DNA of 64,000 bases from Paratinospora sagittata (taxonomy: Eukaryota > Streptophyta > Magnoliopsida > Ranunculales > Menispermaceae): positions 42,436,495-42,500,494 of the forward strand of contig CM069592.1 of assembly GCA_035771175.1 (NCBI GenBank), in the 5' to 3' direction. The notes beneath the pieces were generated by a model. That model had not been told where the DNA came from. It worked only from the letters and a program-made list of their open reading frames with translations, and searched no databases. Below, piece by piece: positions 1 to 12,964 of the stretch. Positions within the stretch are counted from its first letter, which is position 1. Every line of letters begins with the position of its first letter. The position numbers were made by a program, and so were the translations under genes.

Positions 1-395
1 GCTGGATTGAAGTGCGAAACAAGGTTCATGCGTTTGGAGTAGGAGATGTTTCTCACCCAAGATCAGAGAGAATCTATAGTGAATTGCAAATTTTGATGAA
101 GAAAATGAAAGAAGAGCGTTATGTCCTTGAAATTGATTTTAGTCTTCACGATGTGGATGAGGAGAGGGAATGCATTCTCATTGGGCATAGTGAAATGTTG
201 GCTCTTTCTTTTGGGTTAATCAGTACACGACCAGGGGCCACCATTCACATTACCAAGAACCTTAGGGTGTGTAGAAGCTGCCATAGTTTTGCAAAGGCCA
301 TCTCCAAATTGGTTAGAAGAGAGATTGTCTTGAAGGATCCTGGTTGCTTTCACCATTTCAAAGATGGGTTTTGTTCTTGTAGGGACAGTTGGTGA
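1..395 (+). CDS. PPR protein of the DYW class, 3' end only
   Basis: The frame is open to the left edge (it reads WIEVRNKVHAF from base 3), so this is the C-terminal end of a longer gene, not a small gene. It covers the end of the E/E+ region and a full DYW deaminase domain. Visible motifs are the HSE zinc/catalytic motif (GHSEMLALSFGL), the CRSCH cysteine pair, and the terminal H-F-x-x-G-x-CSC segment. In this family the DYW domain is the cytidine deaminase for C-to-U editing of organelle transcripts, and the PPR repeats that choose the site would lie upstream of the window. The protein ends RDSW rather than the usual RDYW, so one residue of the eponymous tripeptide is replaced. Family certain; organelle and target unknown. 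Confidence 0.9.
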   Translation, partial: WIEVRNKVHAFGVGDVSHPRSERIYSELQILMKKMKEERYVLEIDFSLHDVDEERECILIGHSEMLALSFGLISTRPGATIHITKNLRVCRSCHSFAKAISKLVRREIVLKDPGCFHHFKDGFCSCRDSW

Positions 396-1679
396 TTTGG
401 CTGTGGTTTATGTCTAAGATTACAAGCCCAATGGAATGAAGATTGATGGAGCATTGCCTCCATGTAGAGAACAAAAAATCCTTCAACAGGAGAAGTCATT
501 CCACCAAGAGTAATTTTTGCAAACATCCAGTGCATGTTAAGAATAAAACAGTTGAAGCTAAAGAGGCATCCCATTCGGGTAGGAGAATTTGAAATATAGC
601 GGTGCTTGCTCTAGTTGATCTATTTGGCTGAAGCAGACTAGAAGAATCTTCAACGACTATCCATCTGAGGCTGCTACATTTTGGGACCTTATCAAACATA
701 GTGCCTGAGTATGAATGTACAAGGATAGAGTCCTAAGGTGTTTTCATGTCTACTACTTGGTTGAGAGATTGAAAGCTTTTGCTTCATAGTTTTCATCCCT
801 AGTGTATTTTGAGGGCCCTTGGTCCTCCTGCATCTTAATAAAATTTCACTGTTTCTTATCATTTTATTTTTTCTTATTCCAGTACTGAGAAGTTCCCTGA
901 AGTTGGCATTTTAGGTTCTATTAAAAAAAAAAAAGTTTGCATTCTAGGTCCTAAGGTGTTGGGCATTTCAGTTCAGCGATAGTTGGAACTTGGAAGAGTA
1001 TAACTTGGACACTTATTCTTCTGATCAGGAGAAAAAGAGGGAAATAATAAGTTTGATTTGAGCCCTGGCGAATCCAGGTCAGTTCCTAGAGCACTAGTAT
1101 GGTGTAATGAGTAACAGAATTTGAACAGCAATGACAATGTGCAGAGAGAAGTTGCATTCCATAACAAATTCATCTTTACCAATTGTAAAAGAGGTTAAAT
1201 ATTACTAGTGAGGAAAATTTTTGTATTTACATTCACTTTCTTTCATGGGCTCTGCTTCCTTTCCTCAGCTTCTTTGGCCACTTAGCTTTCCCTGTTGCTC
1301 CCATGCCCTCTTTTCTCCTTGGTGACTTTCACCTGCATAAAGTAATCATGCAGAAAAAAAAAAAAAAAAAAAAATCTGTTTTAAGCATTAATGTCTCTGA
1401 AACTTCATACATAAACTTGGGTATAAAGTATAAACCCATGTTGTTTACCATAGAGAAATGACTGAATAAGTAATGGAATTTGGGTTTTGCTAGCAACCTT
1501 CAGAAAAGGACTAACACCATGCAATTCTTCCAAATAGTAAAATCCGCCCAAGAAGAAGAGCAAGTGACGTCAACTATCGTTCCATTCCAATTGAAAGTAA
1601 AGAGTTACATAGAAGATTTCGAAAATTATTGGTGGAAATCTAAACACCTATACATATTATAATATGCATATTTTATACA
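396..1679. other. 3' UTR and intergenic DNA, no supported gene
   Basis: The first 450 bases are probably the PPR transcript's 3' UTR. A run of about 20 A lies at 1353-1373. Short open frames here show no family resemblance. Confidence 0.5.
837..842 (+). terminator. putative polyadenylation signal of the PPR-DYW gene
   Basis: An AATAAA hexamer lies about 440 bases after the stop codon in T-rich sequence. A plausible 3'-end signal, but plant signals are loose. Confidence 0.35.
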
Positions 1680-3520
1680 TTAGAGTTAAATATACACTTG
1701 TATAAAAATATATGTTATATTTAAAAGATATTAGTAAATGAATGAAATTATTCAAAGAATAGCATAAATTTAATTAGGTGAATGTGGTTATTAAATGAGG
1801 AAGTTGATTATTAATAATAGGTGGTGAATTGAATGAATAATGAATAGTATGATTAAATGATGAAGGAAAGTATAAAATAAAAATGAAATTATGTCATGGG
1901 AGTTGCTTTATTAAATTATGATGGGAGCATATGATAATATTTTAAATGATGCTCATCTTGTTTGCGTTTTAAAATTAACGTGTTGAATAAAAAAAAACAA
2001 AAAACAAACAAAAGTAAAAGAAGAAAGAAGGACGTAGCAGAGAAGAGAGGAGAAAGAAGAACAAGAACGAACGGGAGAAGAGAGGTTTCACAACCAATTC
2101 GAGGTGCTGATTAGTTATTTTTCTTTTTATTTTTCATTACAAAATAGATCTTTAGTCATTGTATAATATTTCTATCGGTATAATTTTTATTATAAGAGGT
2201 GTTTTACAGTATCTCTAAAAATGAGGTTTAGACCTACTTGGAGTGAAAATACGTAAAATGATATATTATGACTCATATAGACATGTAGATATTAGATATG
2301 TGATTGATTTATATCCATATGTATTATTAGTGCCTATATAGTCGTTGGAAGCAAAATTTAACACTGGAGGGCTTTACAACCATGTTAAACTCCAGTGAAA
2401 TTTCGATTTGAAACTATAAAATTATAGAGAACTGAATTCCAGACACTTTGATACCAAAATTATAATTTTTAGGTATCGATTAATATTTTTAATATAGGCC
2501 TGATTAAATTCGGTAAATACGGTAATTAGTGAAAATGTGGTTGAAATGTCTGTTTCTATTGTCTATTGCCTTAGAAATAATCATGAGGATTGTGTAAAAT
2601 ATTTGGGATGCCCTCACTTGATTTTTAGACCGAAATGAAATTATGAGAATTAATTGTATGAATTAGAGAGTTAAAATTAAAAGATTTATTGACAAAAAAT
2701 AAATATAATGATTTGATAATTGATTATGAATTATCTGAGGGAATGAATATATGATATAATAATATTGTTAATTGGATACAGATATTAGAGTGGACGTAGA
2801 AAGTAGGTCTACGTGGTACCATTAGGAGTATTTCTTTGCTTTGGTTATTCTATATATGACATTATAGATATAAAATGCTTTTGATTTAATAAGCATGCTA
2901 TAATTATTGTGCATGAGTTGAATTCATGAAAGGATTTTGAAATGAAGCATGCGTTAGATTTGCAATAGCAGACTAACTACATGAGGTCGATTCTTAGGTA
3001 AGCCTCAGGAACTAGTCTCATGTGAGTAACTGGATTTGTACTCACGTACTAGAGGATTGTCCTGATTGGATTACTAACTCATAATTGATGATTATATAGA
3101 AATGAGTAATGAGAGAATTGTGACTACTCTTGTTGCGGTCAAATGAGATGTTAGACCAACTCTATTACTTAGAAAGAGGGAGATGAATATAAATATTTTA
3201 ATCCATTATTGCATCTCTTGAAAATGGAATTATGATAATCATGTATGTATTTCATTTTATGTTTCATGTTATTTATAAACAGAATTGCGCAGCATATATG
3301 TTTTATTTATTAATGTTTATATAGTGTCATTGTCAAAAATATTTACTGAGCTTATTGTAGCTTATACCATTTTTCTCAAATATTTTAGATAGAGACAAAA
3401 GGGAAAGGAAAGGCGAAAGAAGAGTAGCACACTCTTCGGTTTTTTTTTCTATGTATGTATGTTTTGAAGATTTGAAAAAATATTATTTTAATTTATTTAT
3501 ATCGATTGTTGCGTCACCAA
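1680..3520. repeat. possible decayed solo LTR (gypsy-like)
   Basis: AT-rich non-coding DNA with the texture of a plant gypsy LTR. A purine-rich GAAGAGAGGAG tract near 2030-2090 resembles the leader region of such LTRs, and a 'TTTACTGAGCTTATTG' type segment lies near 3342. Ends and target duplication were not found, so this is a weak call. Confidence 0.25.
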
Positions 3521-4973
3521 TTTGTAATAGTAATACACTATTTCTCACTCTTCAAACTAATTTCAGCACTTGATTAATAAATTCCCAATGCAAAGCCTGG
3601 CATATTAATCAAAAGGTTAGAGATCTCTATCAATAATGAATGGGTATCCTTGAAATAGAAGCAATAATTCAGAGCATCAATGGCTTTATGTGGCACATTT
3701 TAAAATTGGCATTAAAACGGAGATTGTTGTAAGAGTTCAAACAATACAACAGATCCATCCATCTCATTCAAACTTATCTTATACATGTCTTTGTAGGTGG
3801 GGGGCAACTGGCAACATTTTAATGTCCAAAACTAATGAATAATTCAAAAGCAAAGAAAGTTATTTTTTTCCTATTTCTAAAAATTAGAAACATTCTTATT
3901 TAAAATGTCACTGTCACATCCCAAAACCAAAACATTAGTAACCTATGTATGGTAATAGTTTGCAATTTCGTCCTTGCATCACATAGTGGTTGTCTTACAA
4001 ATGCTACCAACCACATACCAATCACATAGTGGTTGTTTTTTTTTTTTTTTTTGTATAAACTCAAATATTATATATTTCTTGTATAGTAATTTTGTGATTA
4101 AGTTTATGAAATTTAATTTAATTAAATATTTATTTAATAAACTAAAATATTGAATATAATATATTTTATACCTAAAAAAAATGAGCACCATCATTGCTCA
4201 TACATTTTTTTTCTTTTGTGGGAATTTTGTAAGCTAGATCCAAAAAAAATGACACGTTGGATTGAAAAAGTTAAATTGAATATAGTATATTTTTGCAGTA
4301 AAAGAAAAAAAAAACAGAAAAACAAAAGAAGAATGGGGGTAGAAGAAAGGGTAAAATCAGAATTACAGTTTACCATCTGACGTAATATTTAAAATGGTGC
4401 ACTTTCCAACCCAAAATTTAAATGTTCTCAAGAACAAAAAAAAGCAACACGTGGCTACATGTTAACAGGCACGTGTTTCATTCTTGATGACATAACATGA
4501 TAATATTTAAGTTATGTTATTGTAATTTACGATTCTATCAAAAATTTTATTTATGATAAAGATTTTTCATCTTTTTCACTCAAACGAACGTGAATCTTTC
4601 GTTTTAAGGCATGTATTGATGAATGGATTTTTTAAATTTGTTTATATTTTCGCATTTAATTCAAAAATCCTTTGGCACACGGTGCTTACACGCATTCCTT
4701 CCATCTTCACCGTCATTTACTTACTCCTTGCTCTAAAGTCTGCATTCAGAGAATAGAAGAAGAAATGAATGGGATAATTTTATCAAATTCCTATTATTAT
4801 TTTAACCTGAGATATATAGAGAAATTGAGAGAGAGAGAGAGACAGAGCTGCTCCATACTAGGTTGTTGACGTCTAATGTGAGATACATGTCTCTGTTGCT
4901 GCAACCTCAGGCATTTACTAGACCCACTATAACTACATGGTAATAAGCAAGCAAGTCTTGTGACTTTTTTGTG

Positions 4974-4980
4974 TATATAA
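4974..4980 (+). promoter_or_regulatory. TATA box of HAK5 copy A
   Basis: TATATAA lies 62 bases before the ATG, inside a segment conserved in arm B, where the equivalent site reads TATAAAA. This predicts a short 5' UTR of about 30-40 bases. Confidence 0.6.
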
Positions 4981-5041
4981 AGCAGAGCAAACCCCACCAA
5001 GATCAAGCCACAGTACTGAAGCAGAGCAGGGTTTCAGAGAA

Positions 5042-8000
5042 ATGGAAGATCAATATAATAAACAAGATGAAGGAATGGAGATTACAGAACAAACTACTAA
5101 TAGTCTCAAGGAGAAGAAGATCTCATGGGCAAAGCTTCGGCGTGTAGATTCACTCAACTTGGAAGCTGGAAGAGTTTCTGGTGTGCAATACCACCATGAT
5201 AAAAAGGTCCCATTTTTGTTCACCTTTTCATTCTTTTGTACACTTAGATTAATTCTCATGATTCCCATGCTGTTGTTGGACTTGGTTTTGTCTGAAAGTT
5301 TTGAAGTTTTGAGTGAGTGCAGGAGGACTGGAGAAGAATGTTGATTTTGGCATTCCAGAGCATAGGAATTATTTACGGTGACATTGGAACATCTCCACTT
5401 TACGTGTACGCTAGCACTTTCACTGAAGGGATTAAGAACAACAACGACATTCTGGGTGTTCTCTCCCTCATCATATACACATTGGTGCTCGTCCCCCTCG
5501 TTAAATATGTCTTTGTCGTTCTTGCCGCTAATGATAATGGTGACGGTACGTCTAATATAATTACCACTTACTTAGTTCCATTTAGTTAATCAATTAATTT
5601 TTTCTAAGTTTTCTTCCAACAAATTTAAGTACCCTTTTTTTTTTGTTTTGTTTTGAACTTTTGATATAACTATAACTACATACTGGTGCAGGGGGAACAT
5701 TTGCTCTTTACTCCTTACTATGCCGCTATGCAAAGGTAAGCTTGATCCCAAATGACCAACCAGAAGACAGAGAACTATCCAACTATAAACTGGACACGCC
5801 GTCGACCCATTTGAGGAGGGCTCAGAAGGTTAAGGAAAATCTGGAGAAGAGCAGAGCGGCTCAAATTGTGCTTTTCCTTGTCACCATCCTCGGGACTTCC
5901 ATGGTTATTGGCGATGGTGTTCTTACTCCATGCATCTCAGGTGAGTCATATATATGAACTTTAGTTAACAAACACAAGCATTCCAATTTCCAATTAAAAG
6001 AAAAAGAAAAAATCCACTGAACTTGGAGATTTATAGAGTGAATTATAATCTTAAGAAATCATCCATATCCAGGCATGATGTAGCTGATCACTTTGTCAAA
6101 TTTAATAGACTTTTTATGAAATTAATTTCAACAATGAAGCTTGGTGATCAGAAAACCACTTCATCAATCTTATTTGAATTTTTTTTTAGTTGGGCATGTG
6201 AAACCGATCTGTTAGACGATTCTCTATGCTTCTCATTAGGATTTCCTTTGCTGACTTCATTTGTGTTCCTTGCAGTGCTTTCTGCAGTGAGTGGAATCAA
6301 GCAATCAGCAGAGTCCCTCAATCAAGGTATTCTTTTGAACTGAGGTTGAATCATTTATTCCTCTCTAATCCACAAAAACCCTTGTGATTAACTCTATTTT
6401 CGAATGCTTTATTTCCCCCAGATGCCATCGTTGGAATTTCGGTAGCCATCTTGCTCCTTCTATTCTCTGTGCAACGTTTCGGAACAGACAAAGTTGGCTA
6501 CTCATTTGCCCCTATCATCTTCTTGTGGTTTTCTTTTATAAGTGGCATTGGTCTCTTCAATTTATTCAAGTTCAATATTGGTGTGTTACGCGCCTTTAAT
6601 CCAAAATATATAGTAGACTACTTTCATCGAAATGGGAAGCAAGCATGGGTATCTCTTGGTGGGATTGTGCTATGTATTACAGGTGCACTAAACTGTTCAA
6701 AAGGATTCATTTTGTTTTGTTTTATTTTATTTTTTTTTCATTGAAACTATATCTATAACTTTAACTGAATGAAACAGGAACCGAAGCGATGTTTGCTGAT
6801 CTTGGTCACTTCTCTCTGCGAGCTGTTCAAGTATGTAAAGCTTCCTTTAGACTTCTTTTTTCCCTTGTTGGTGTAAAATTTGAGGACTAAAGTCCAATTT
6901 GAAGCTCTTGAAAATTTGTTACCTATGACATGCTCACAAGCAATGAAAGTTTCTTTACCATTGAAATTGCAGATTAGTTTCTCCAGTATTGTCTTCCCAG
7001 CCTTACTTTGTGCCTATGCTGGACAAGCTGCATATCTCACTGAGTACCCAAATCATGTCGATGAAACTTTCTATAAGTCAATTCCAGGTAACTCAAGCCT
7101 CAATTAACAAATTCCTGAATCAATGGTACATCTTGCTTGTCCTTAAAGAGTTATCTTCACTTCTTGGCAGATCCATTGTACTGGCCAATGTTCCTCGTGG
7201 CTGTTGCTGCTGCCATTATTGCCAGTCAAGCTATGATTTCTGGAACATTTGTAATCATATCTCAGTCCCTGAGTCTAGGATGCTTCCCAAGGGTTAAGGT
7301 GGTTCACACTTCTGCAAAATATGAAGGACAAGTTTACATTCCAGAGATTAACTATGTCCTCATGATTGCCTGTGTCGTAGTCACAGTTGCCTTCAGGACC
7401 ACTGAGAAAATCGGCAACGCTTATGGTAGGTTCATCTTTCTTGCAAATTGCAACTCTAAGAATGACTATGAGAATTTGATCCTACTACATTAATATGTCA
7501 ACGGTAGTAGTAGAAAAAAAAATTTACTAGTTAACCCTGGAATTTATGATTTGCAGGAATTGCTGTGGTTGCTGTTATGATAATCACAACATTTATGGTT
7601 TCGCTGATAATGCTTATCATATGGAAAACTAGCCTATTGTGGATAGCACTGTTCTTTGTGGTATTTGGTGTGATAGAAATTGTATATTTCTCATCAGTGC
7701 TTTATAAGTTCACTCAAGGTGGTTATCTTCCATTGGTGTTTTCACTCGTGCTGATGACTATAATGGGTATATGGCATTATGTTCACAAAGAAAAGTACAT
7801 GTTTGGGCTTAAAAACAAGGTTTCCACTGCTTTCATGAAAGATTTGGTGATGAACCCAGATATCAACAGGATTCCTGGAATAGGCCTTTTATACTCGGAG
7901 CTAGTGCAAGGCATCCCACCCATATTTCATCATTTCATTTCAAACATACCATCGATCCATTCAGTCTTAGTATTTGTTTCAATAAAGTTTATTCCAATCA

Positions 8001-8644
8001 GTAAGGTGGCAGTAGAGGAGCGGTTTCTCTTCCGGCAGGTTGAACCAAGAGATTACCGGATGTTCCGCTGTGTCGTGCGCTATGGATATAATGACGCCAT
8101 GGATGGGCCTGAGGAGTTTGAAGAGCAACTGGTCAAGCATTTGAAAGAGTTCGTCCGCCATGAACACTTTATTCTTGAAAGTGGCCCAACTGTGGAGCAA
8201 ATAACAGGTCAGCAGCCTGAGGCAGCAAGTGTCATGCATTCCGGTTTATTAGTAAAAGAGACGAAAGTGCGAGGACAAGGATCATGGATAGTACACATTG
8301 AAGAAACCCTGCCACAGAATAATACATCGTCTCTTACTTCATCAGGATCCATCCGTCAAGCTTCTGCAACAGCGGCATTAACCATCTCTTCGGGGCCGAT
8401 CATATGCGGGCCAATCCAGGGTGCTGAAGAAGAGATGCAGTTCATTCAGAAAGCCATGGACAAGGGGGTGGTGTATCTCTTGGGAGAAACAGAAGTAGTT
8501 GCAGAACCAAACTCCTCTGTCCTCAAGATAATGGTGGTTAACTACATCTACAATTTCCTGAGGAAGAACTTCAGGCAAGGAGAAAAAATTATGTCAATTC
8601 CACAAAGCAGGCTTCTCCGGGTCGGCATGAGTTATGAGATATGA
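5042..8644 (+). CDS. HAK5: HAK/KUP/KT high-affinity potassium transporter, HAK5-type, copy A
   Basis: Nine exons: 5042-5206, 5323-5545, 5692-5940, 6276-6326, 6422-6682, 6778-6830, 6973-7087, 7171-7425 and 7557-8644. All introns are GT-AG and the phases join into 819 residues plus stop, with no disruption. The product is a multi-pass plasma-membrane K+ transporter, probably K+/H+ coupled as known for this family. Diagnostic segments are [12 protein letters not shown] (near residue 70), [30 protein letters not shown] and [19 protein letters not shown], followed by a long cytosolic C-terminus ending VGMSYEI. Similarity to Arabidopsis HAK5 runs the whole length, which places it in cluster I, known for root K+ uptake under K+ starvation. 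The chosen ATG follows the TATA box closely. The length is slightly above Arabidopsis HAK5 (785). A second copy lies at 40997-44634 (-). Confidence 0.95.
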
Positions 8645-8704
8645 GTGAGAACTGATCATGTGGTGTCTACTGTTAGAGTCTCTGCACGTAGATTTGAGTG
8701 TTAA

Positions 8705-8710
8705 AATAAA
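8705..8710 (+). terminator. putative polyadenylation signal of HAK5 copy A
   Basis: AATAAA occurs 61 bases after the stop codon. The equivalent sequence is kept in arm B. Confidence 0.4.
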
Positions 8711-9494
8711 ACTTTGAAATGAAAAACAGGCATGTCTCTTTTTGTGTATTTGTCACAACCAAAAGCTGTTATGATTAATGTGGGAATCTCTCATTTGAAG
8801 TAGAGATTGATGTGCAAACGAAATGTAGGTGTGTGCTAAAGAGAAATGTAACTTCACAGTCATGTTAAAGATTATTCATGAATACTTCAAACAAATTGGA
8901 TATGTATTATCTTGCTAACTATTAAGGTTACTTCATATTACTTGTATCAATTACTACTATAGATGCATTATTGTTCATGATAAACTGATGTAGAGTAATC
9001 TCAAAGGAAGGATAACACATAAAACACCACAATAAAACTAAAAATAACTTGTGTTAAACAAACCGAAAAATAAGAATAATGATCATGGAATGAGTTTCTG
9101 CAATACCTATACCCCTCTTATATAACACTAAACGAGCTTCTAGTTGTAATACAACTACAAATTGTAATCTAACATCTGTACTCTGATCGATCCTAATTGT
9201 AACATAACTACACGCTAATATAAAATAAATTACTAATTTTTTAAAAAATTAAAAAAAATTCTAATAAATTAAAAGTCCTAATATAAGAAAACCATCTCAT
9301 ATACGCTCATCATCACAAATGATATGTATTATCAAAATGATTTATCACTATGTGACTTAGTAGCCGTAGAATTGAGCATTAGAAAATCTCTCTCATAATG
9401 CAAGATAAGGCTCAGTATAATACGCTCAAAGTGGTGTAATTCCTCTGCGAACCCTTGCATTATTAGTGTAATACACATTAGCATGCTTTTTGTA

Positions 9495-9897
9495 CTCAAT
9501 GTGAATAGATAAAAATATTTTTATATGGTTATGTGCCACACTCATGAGATTATATTTTTTACAAGATAGTAACTTTATGTTGGCATGTTTCTTATGATTG
9601 TGTCACACAATGCGTAACAGAGTGATAGCTGAAGGATTTCAACATTCAAAAAAAATTGTATCAAGACAGTTTAAAAAAGTGTTAAGGGCATTGTGCCAAT
9701 TAGGGCGTCACATCATTTGACCTAGGAATATGGAAATGACACCACCCGAGATAATGGGAAATCCTAAATATTATCCATAGTTTAAGGTAAAGTAGTCATT
9801 TCCTTTAAACAAATGTTATTTAAACTATATGTTTCCATTAAGTTGTTCAACATATTAAATTAAATATTTTCATTAAGTTGTTTTATATATTAAAGTG
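9495..9897. other. intergenic, nothing recognised
   Basis: AT-rich sequence between the duplication breakpoint and the Harbinger relic; no gene or clear repeat end seen. Confidence 0.4.
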
Positions 9898-10600
9898 GTA
9901 TTGATGGCACACATAGCTGCATGGGCACCTGCATCAAAACACCTGCATCAAAACAAACTCCATATAGAAAAGTTCAAGTTATGCAAAATATTAAGTGTGC
10001 ATGCTCATTTGATCTGTTATTGGCGTTCCTGTACGCTGGATAGGAAGGAACAACCAATGATTCTCGAATTTTTCTTGATGTTATTACCAAGTATGAAAAT
10101 ATGTTTCCATGGCCAACCGAAGTATAAATTGAATATTTTGGTTAAATTATGAATGATGGTATTATTATATTTATATTTTACAAGAAACTTCCTAATTATT
10201 TGTTAATAATGTATAGGAAAATATTATGTTGTCAATGTTAGGTATACGAATATGTCTAGATTGCTTGCTCTATATCGTGGAGAGCGATATCATTTACGTG
10301 ATTATAGAGGCCGGGGCAAAGAATCAAAAACACCAATGGAACTCTTTAATTATGTCATTCCTCATTGCGCAACGTGATAGAGCAGTGTTTTGGGATTCTT
10401 AAAGCTTGATTTCCCATATTGAAGTTGATGCCTAATTATCAAATTTGAAGACAAAGACATATCTCTGTAGCAGGTTGCGCGTTACACAACTTTATTCAGA
10501 TCAAATCCAGGATTGATCGGTTTTTTGAAGCGTTTGAGCAAGAAGATCTTGATGTTGTTGGCGAAGAAAGTACAACTATAAGAAATGAAAGGCAGAACAT
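9898..10600 (+). pseudogene. PIF/Harbinger transposase (HARBI1-like DDE nuclease) relic
   Basis: Reading across frames gives the DDE nuclease of PIF/Harbinger elements: an IDGTHI-A-W-PAS block at about 9901 (first catalytic D), QNI-CACSFDL, YAG*EGT-NDSRIFLD (second D), ENMFPWPTE, then KYYVVN-RYTNMS, LALYRGERYHL, HSSLRNVIEQCFGILKA (the third acidic residue) and VAGCALHNFI. The coding sequence is broken by in-frame stops (a TAG in place of a tryptophan codon in the YAGWEGT block, a TGA after GILKA) and at least two frameshifts near 10350 and 10450. The piece 10122-10216 looks like a spliceable GT-AG intron, since PTE joins to GKYYVV across it. It is a dead copy; terminal inverted repeats were not identified. 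Confidence 0.85.
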
Positions 10601-10820
10601 AGACTTCAGTAAAAAAAAATATCAATCAAATGAGCACACCTGGAGATGGTATTGCAGCAACAATGTGGATAAATTATATTAATAATTAATAATTTATCTT
10701 AAAATTTTGTTGTAATTATTTTGGCTTGTTTTATTTTGGATTATGGGTCCATGCCTGTATGGAAATTGGTTATAATGAAATATGATCTCATGTTTTATAG
10801 ATTTATAGTTTTTAAAAATG

Positions 10821-11037
10821 TGATTGGTATTATATTCAAAAAATGTTTTTAAAATTTGAAAAACAAGGAAAACTTGTTTTAAAATTTCACACAAATCAAT
10901 TTGAAAAAGTTAATGTGGGTCCATTTATTTATCAGCAAAAGAAAACTCAAAAAACAACTTCTATATGTTTTCTAAAAACAACCCTTTTTTCTCAGCTTTT
11001 TTCTAAAAATGTTTTTTTGAATAAAATGAACCAAACA
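10821..11037. mobile_element. MITE with long imperfect terminal inverted repeats
   Basis: The left end (TGATTGGTATTATATTCAAA...) matches the reverse complement of the right end (TTGTTTGGTTCATTTTATTC...) over about 35 bases with several changes. The TGTTTGGTT type end and internal TTTT/AAAA tracts resemble Harbinger- or hAT-derived MITEs. No clear target duplication was seen. Confidence 0.5.
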
Positions 11038-12964
11038 AGTTTTTTACAACTTTTTTCACTTTTTATTTTTAAATACAAAAAACAGGATTTAAAAAAAAAA
11101 GAAAAAAAAAAAAGCAGATTGTAAATTTCTGGTTTTCGAACGTTTCTTCATGATCTCTGTTTAATTTCCTGCTTAACCTCACACGACGCAGCCAGCAAAT
11201 CCTCCTTTTGCCACGCCATGAAATGCTGCTAATGGGGTGGTTTGTGCATATGCACATGTTTAAAAGAAGCAAACAAAATCATTTCACATGGCACCACTCT
11301 TGTTATCAACATAATAAGCTGAGCAGATTAAGAGAATGGTGTCCGAATGTGTTGCACAGTGAGCGGTGGGGACATGTAAAGAACATTTGTAACTAATTTA
11401 ATGAGACTGATAAGGATGGAATGTCTTTATTTGGGAGGAACATGGTGGATGGTTCTAACATGCAATTATCACTGCTAAATCTTAGTCAATCTTCTGTTAT
11501 CATTCTTGCTTGCTGTTAATGCATATTTTCACCTTTTTATTTTTTATTTTTTTTATGAATTTCTATTCAAGTGGGCTTTTGAGAGTACAAATGTGAGAAA
11601 GTTGATTCTTATATAGTTTTTACCACTGTTTATTACTTTAATCTGGTGAAAAAATATGTATGCCAATTATCATTAGCATTTGAAAATTTGAATTAGAAGC
11701 TGTCAATCTGCCCTTTTTTGAGTTGCCATGATTTTGTGTTTTCTTTATCACCAATTTCCATACAGGCAAGGACCCCATGTTGTGGGTCTTCCATCCTCCA
11801 TATCTTTACTAGCTACTAGAATATTTTCTAGATTTTACTCCACACAGAGATTATAACAAATTAAGTATGTTGATCTCCTATTTAATAATAAGATTGGCTA
11901 GACCCATGATCCTAAACCAATCGATGTACAAGTAGAAATATTATATGAGCCTTTGGATCTCCTACCTATTCTTCTTTCAATCTTGTTATCATGTTATGTG
12001 ATGATTATCAAAAATGGAGAAAACTTCAACTTAAGAAAAGTGCACTTTTTATTTGCCAACTGCTCTCTATCATCCACAAAGACCCTCTTTTGATTGATTA
12101 ATTTTTTCTTCAGTTGCAAGGAAGGTCCTGATGAAGTCTACCCTACCATGCGCATCTTCAATGACTTCAATTATGAAACACAGATTCTCCTTGACTATTT
12201 TTGGATGCAATTGCCGCCATACCCAGCAATTAGTTTTCCTTTCCATACCTTAAGATGTACTCTTTTCCACAAAAAGATAGTAAGAAACAGCTTATTGAAT
12301 TGGTTTGTAAGTGAGACTTCCATACAGGCCTTTTATAAAAAGAAAAATTGATAGAACCATCCTTCACTAGTTTGATCTTGGGACTGGCAGTGAAAACAAA
12401 TATAAAAGCTTTTTTTACATCTTTTTGTGCCATTTCAAGAATCATTCAAAACTAACCACACATTTTCTCCATCAAAACTTCTGTATTAGGTGGTAGCAGG
12501 CTTCAATATCTATCTGATCTTGCCCCTTGTAAAAATTAATACCAAATTAGACATTATTATCTTAGCAGAGAAGTTTTGTTTTTGCAGTGAGTCTTACACT
12601 CTAGATCTAAGTCCAACCTAGTTCAGCAGACTCAATAATGCTATCTGAATCACATTTATATATATTAAGGGAGCAGGCTGCAAAGATAACAACATGAAAG
12701 ATATACACAAGAAACTGCAAAATTCGGTATGGTATATTTATCGCACATTAAAATGTAACAGAACTCGTACCATTTGATATTTGAAGCATAACAGGCACAG
12801 ATTCAGAAGTCCATTTGAATGACTTGAGCACCTCAAGAAAAGCAAAGCATCAGTTGATCAAAATAAGAGAATTTCTTGGCATCCCAATGCCTGAAACTCT
12901 CACCTCCTCTGCCTTAACCTGAGCTTGCATCTTAAAGTCTTAGTAAACCCAAAATGGGACTTTC
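11038..12964. other. intergenic, nothing supported
   Basis: AT-rich sequence. Short frames on both strands lack recognisable domains. The last few hundred bases are probably the 3' UTR of the minus-strand gene that follows. Confidence 0.4.

Larger units (their letters stand above)
3833..9494 (+). repeat. inverted segmental duplication, arm A (contains HAK5 copy A)
   Basis: The segment matches the reverse complement of 40143-45643. Homology starts in the GAATAATTC region near 3833 and ends at GCATGC(T/C)TTTTGTA near 9494. It covers about 200 bases of distal upstream DNA, the proximal promoter, all exons and introns, and about 850 bases of 3' flank. The block around 4025-4670 has no evident match in the other arm. 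Confidence 0.9.
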
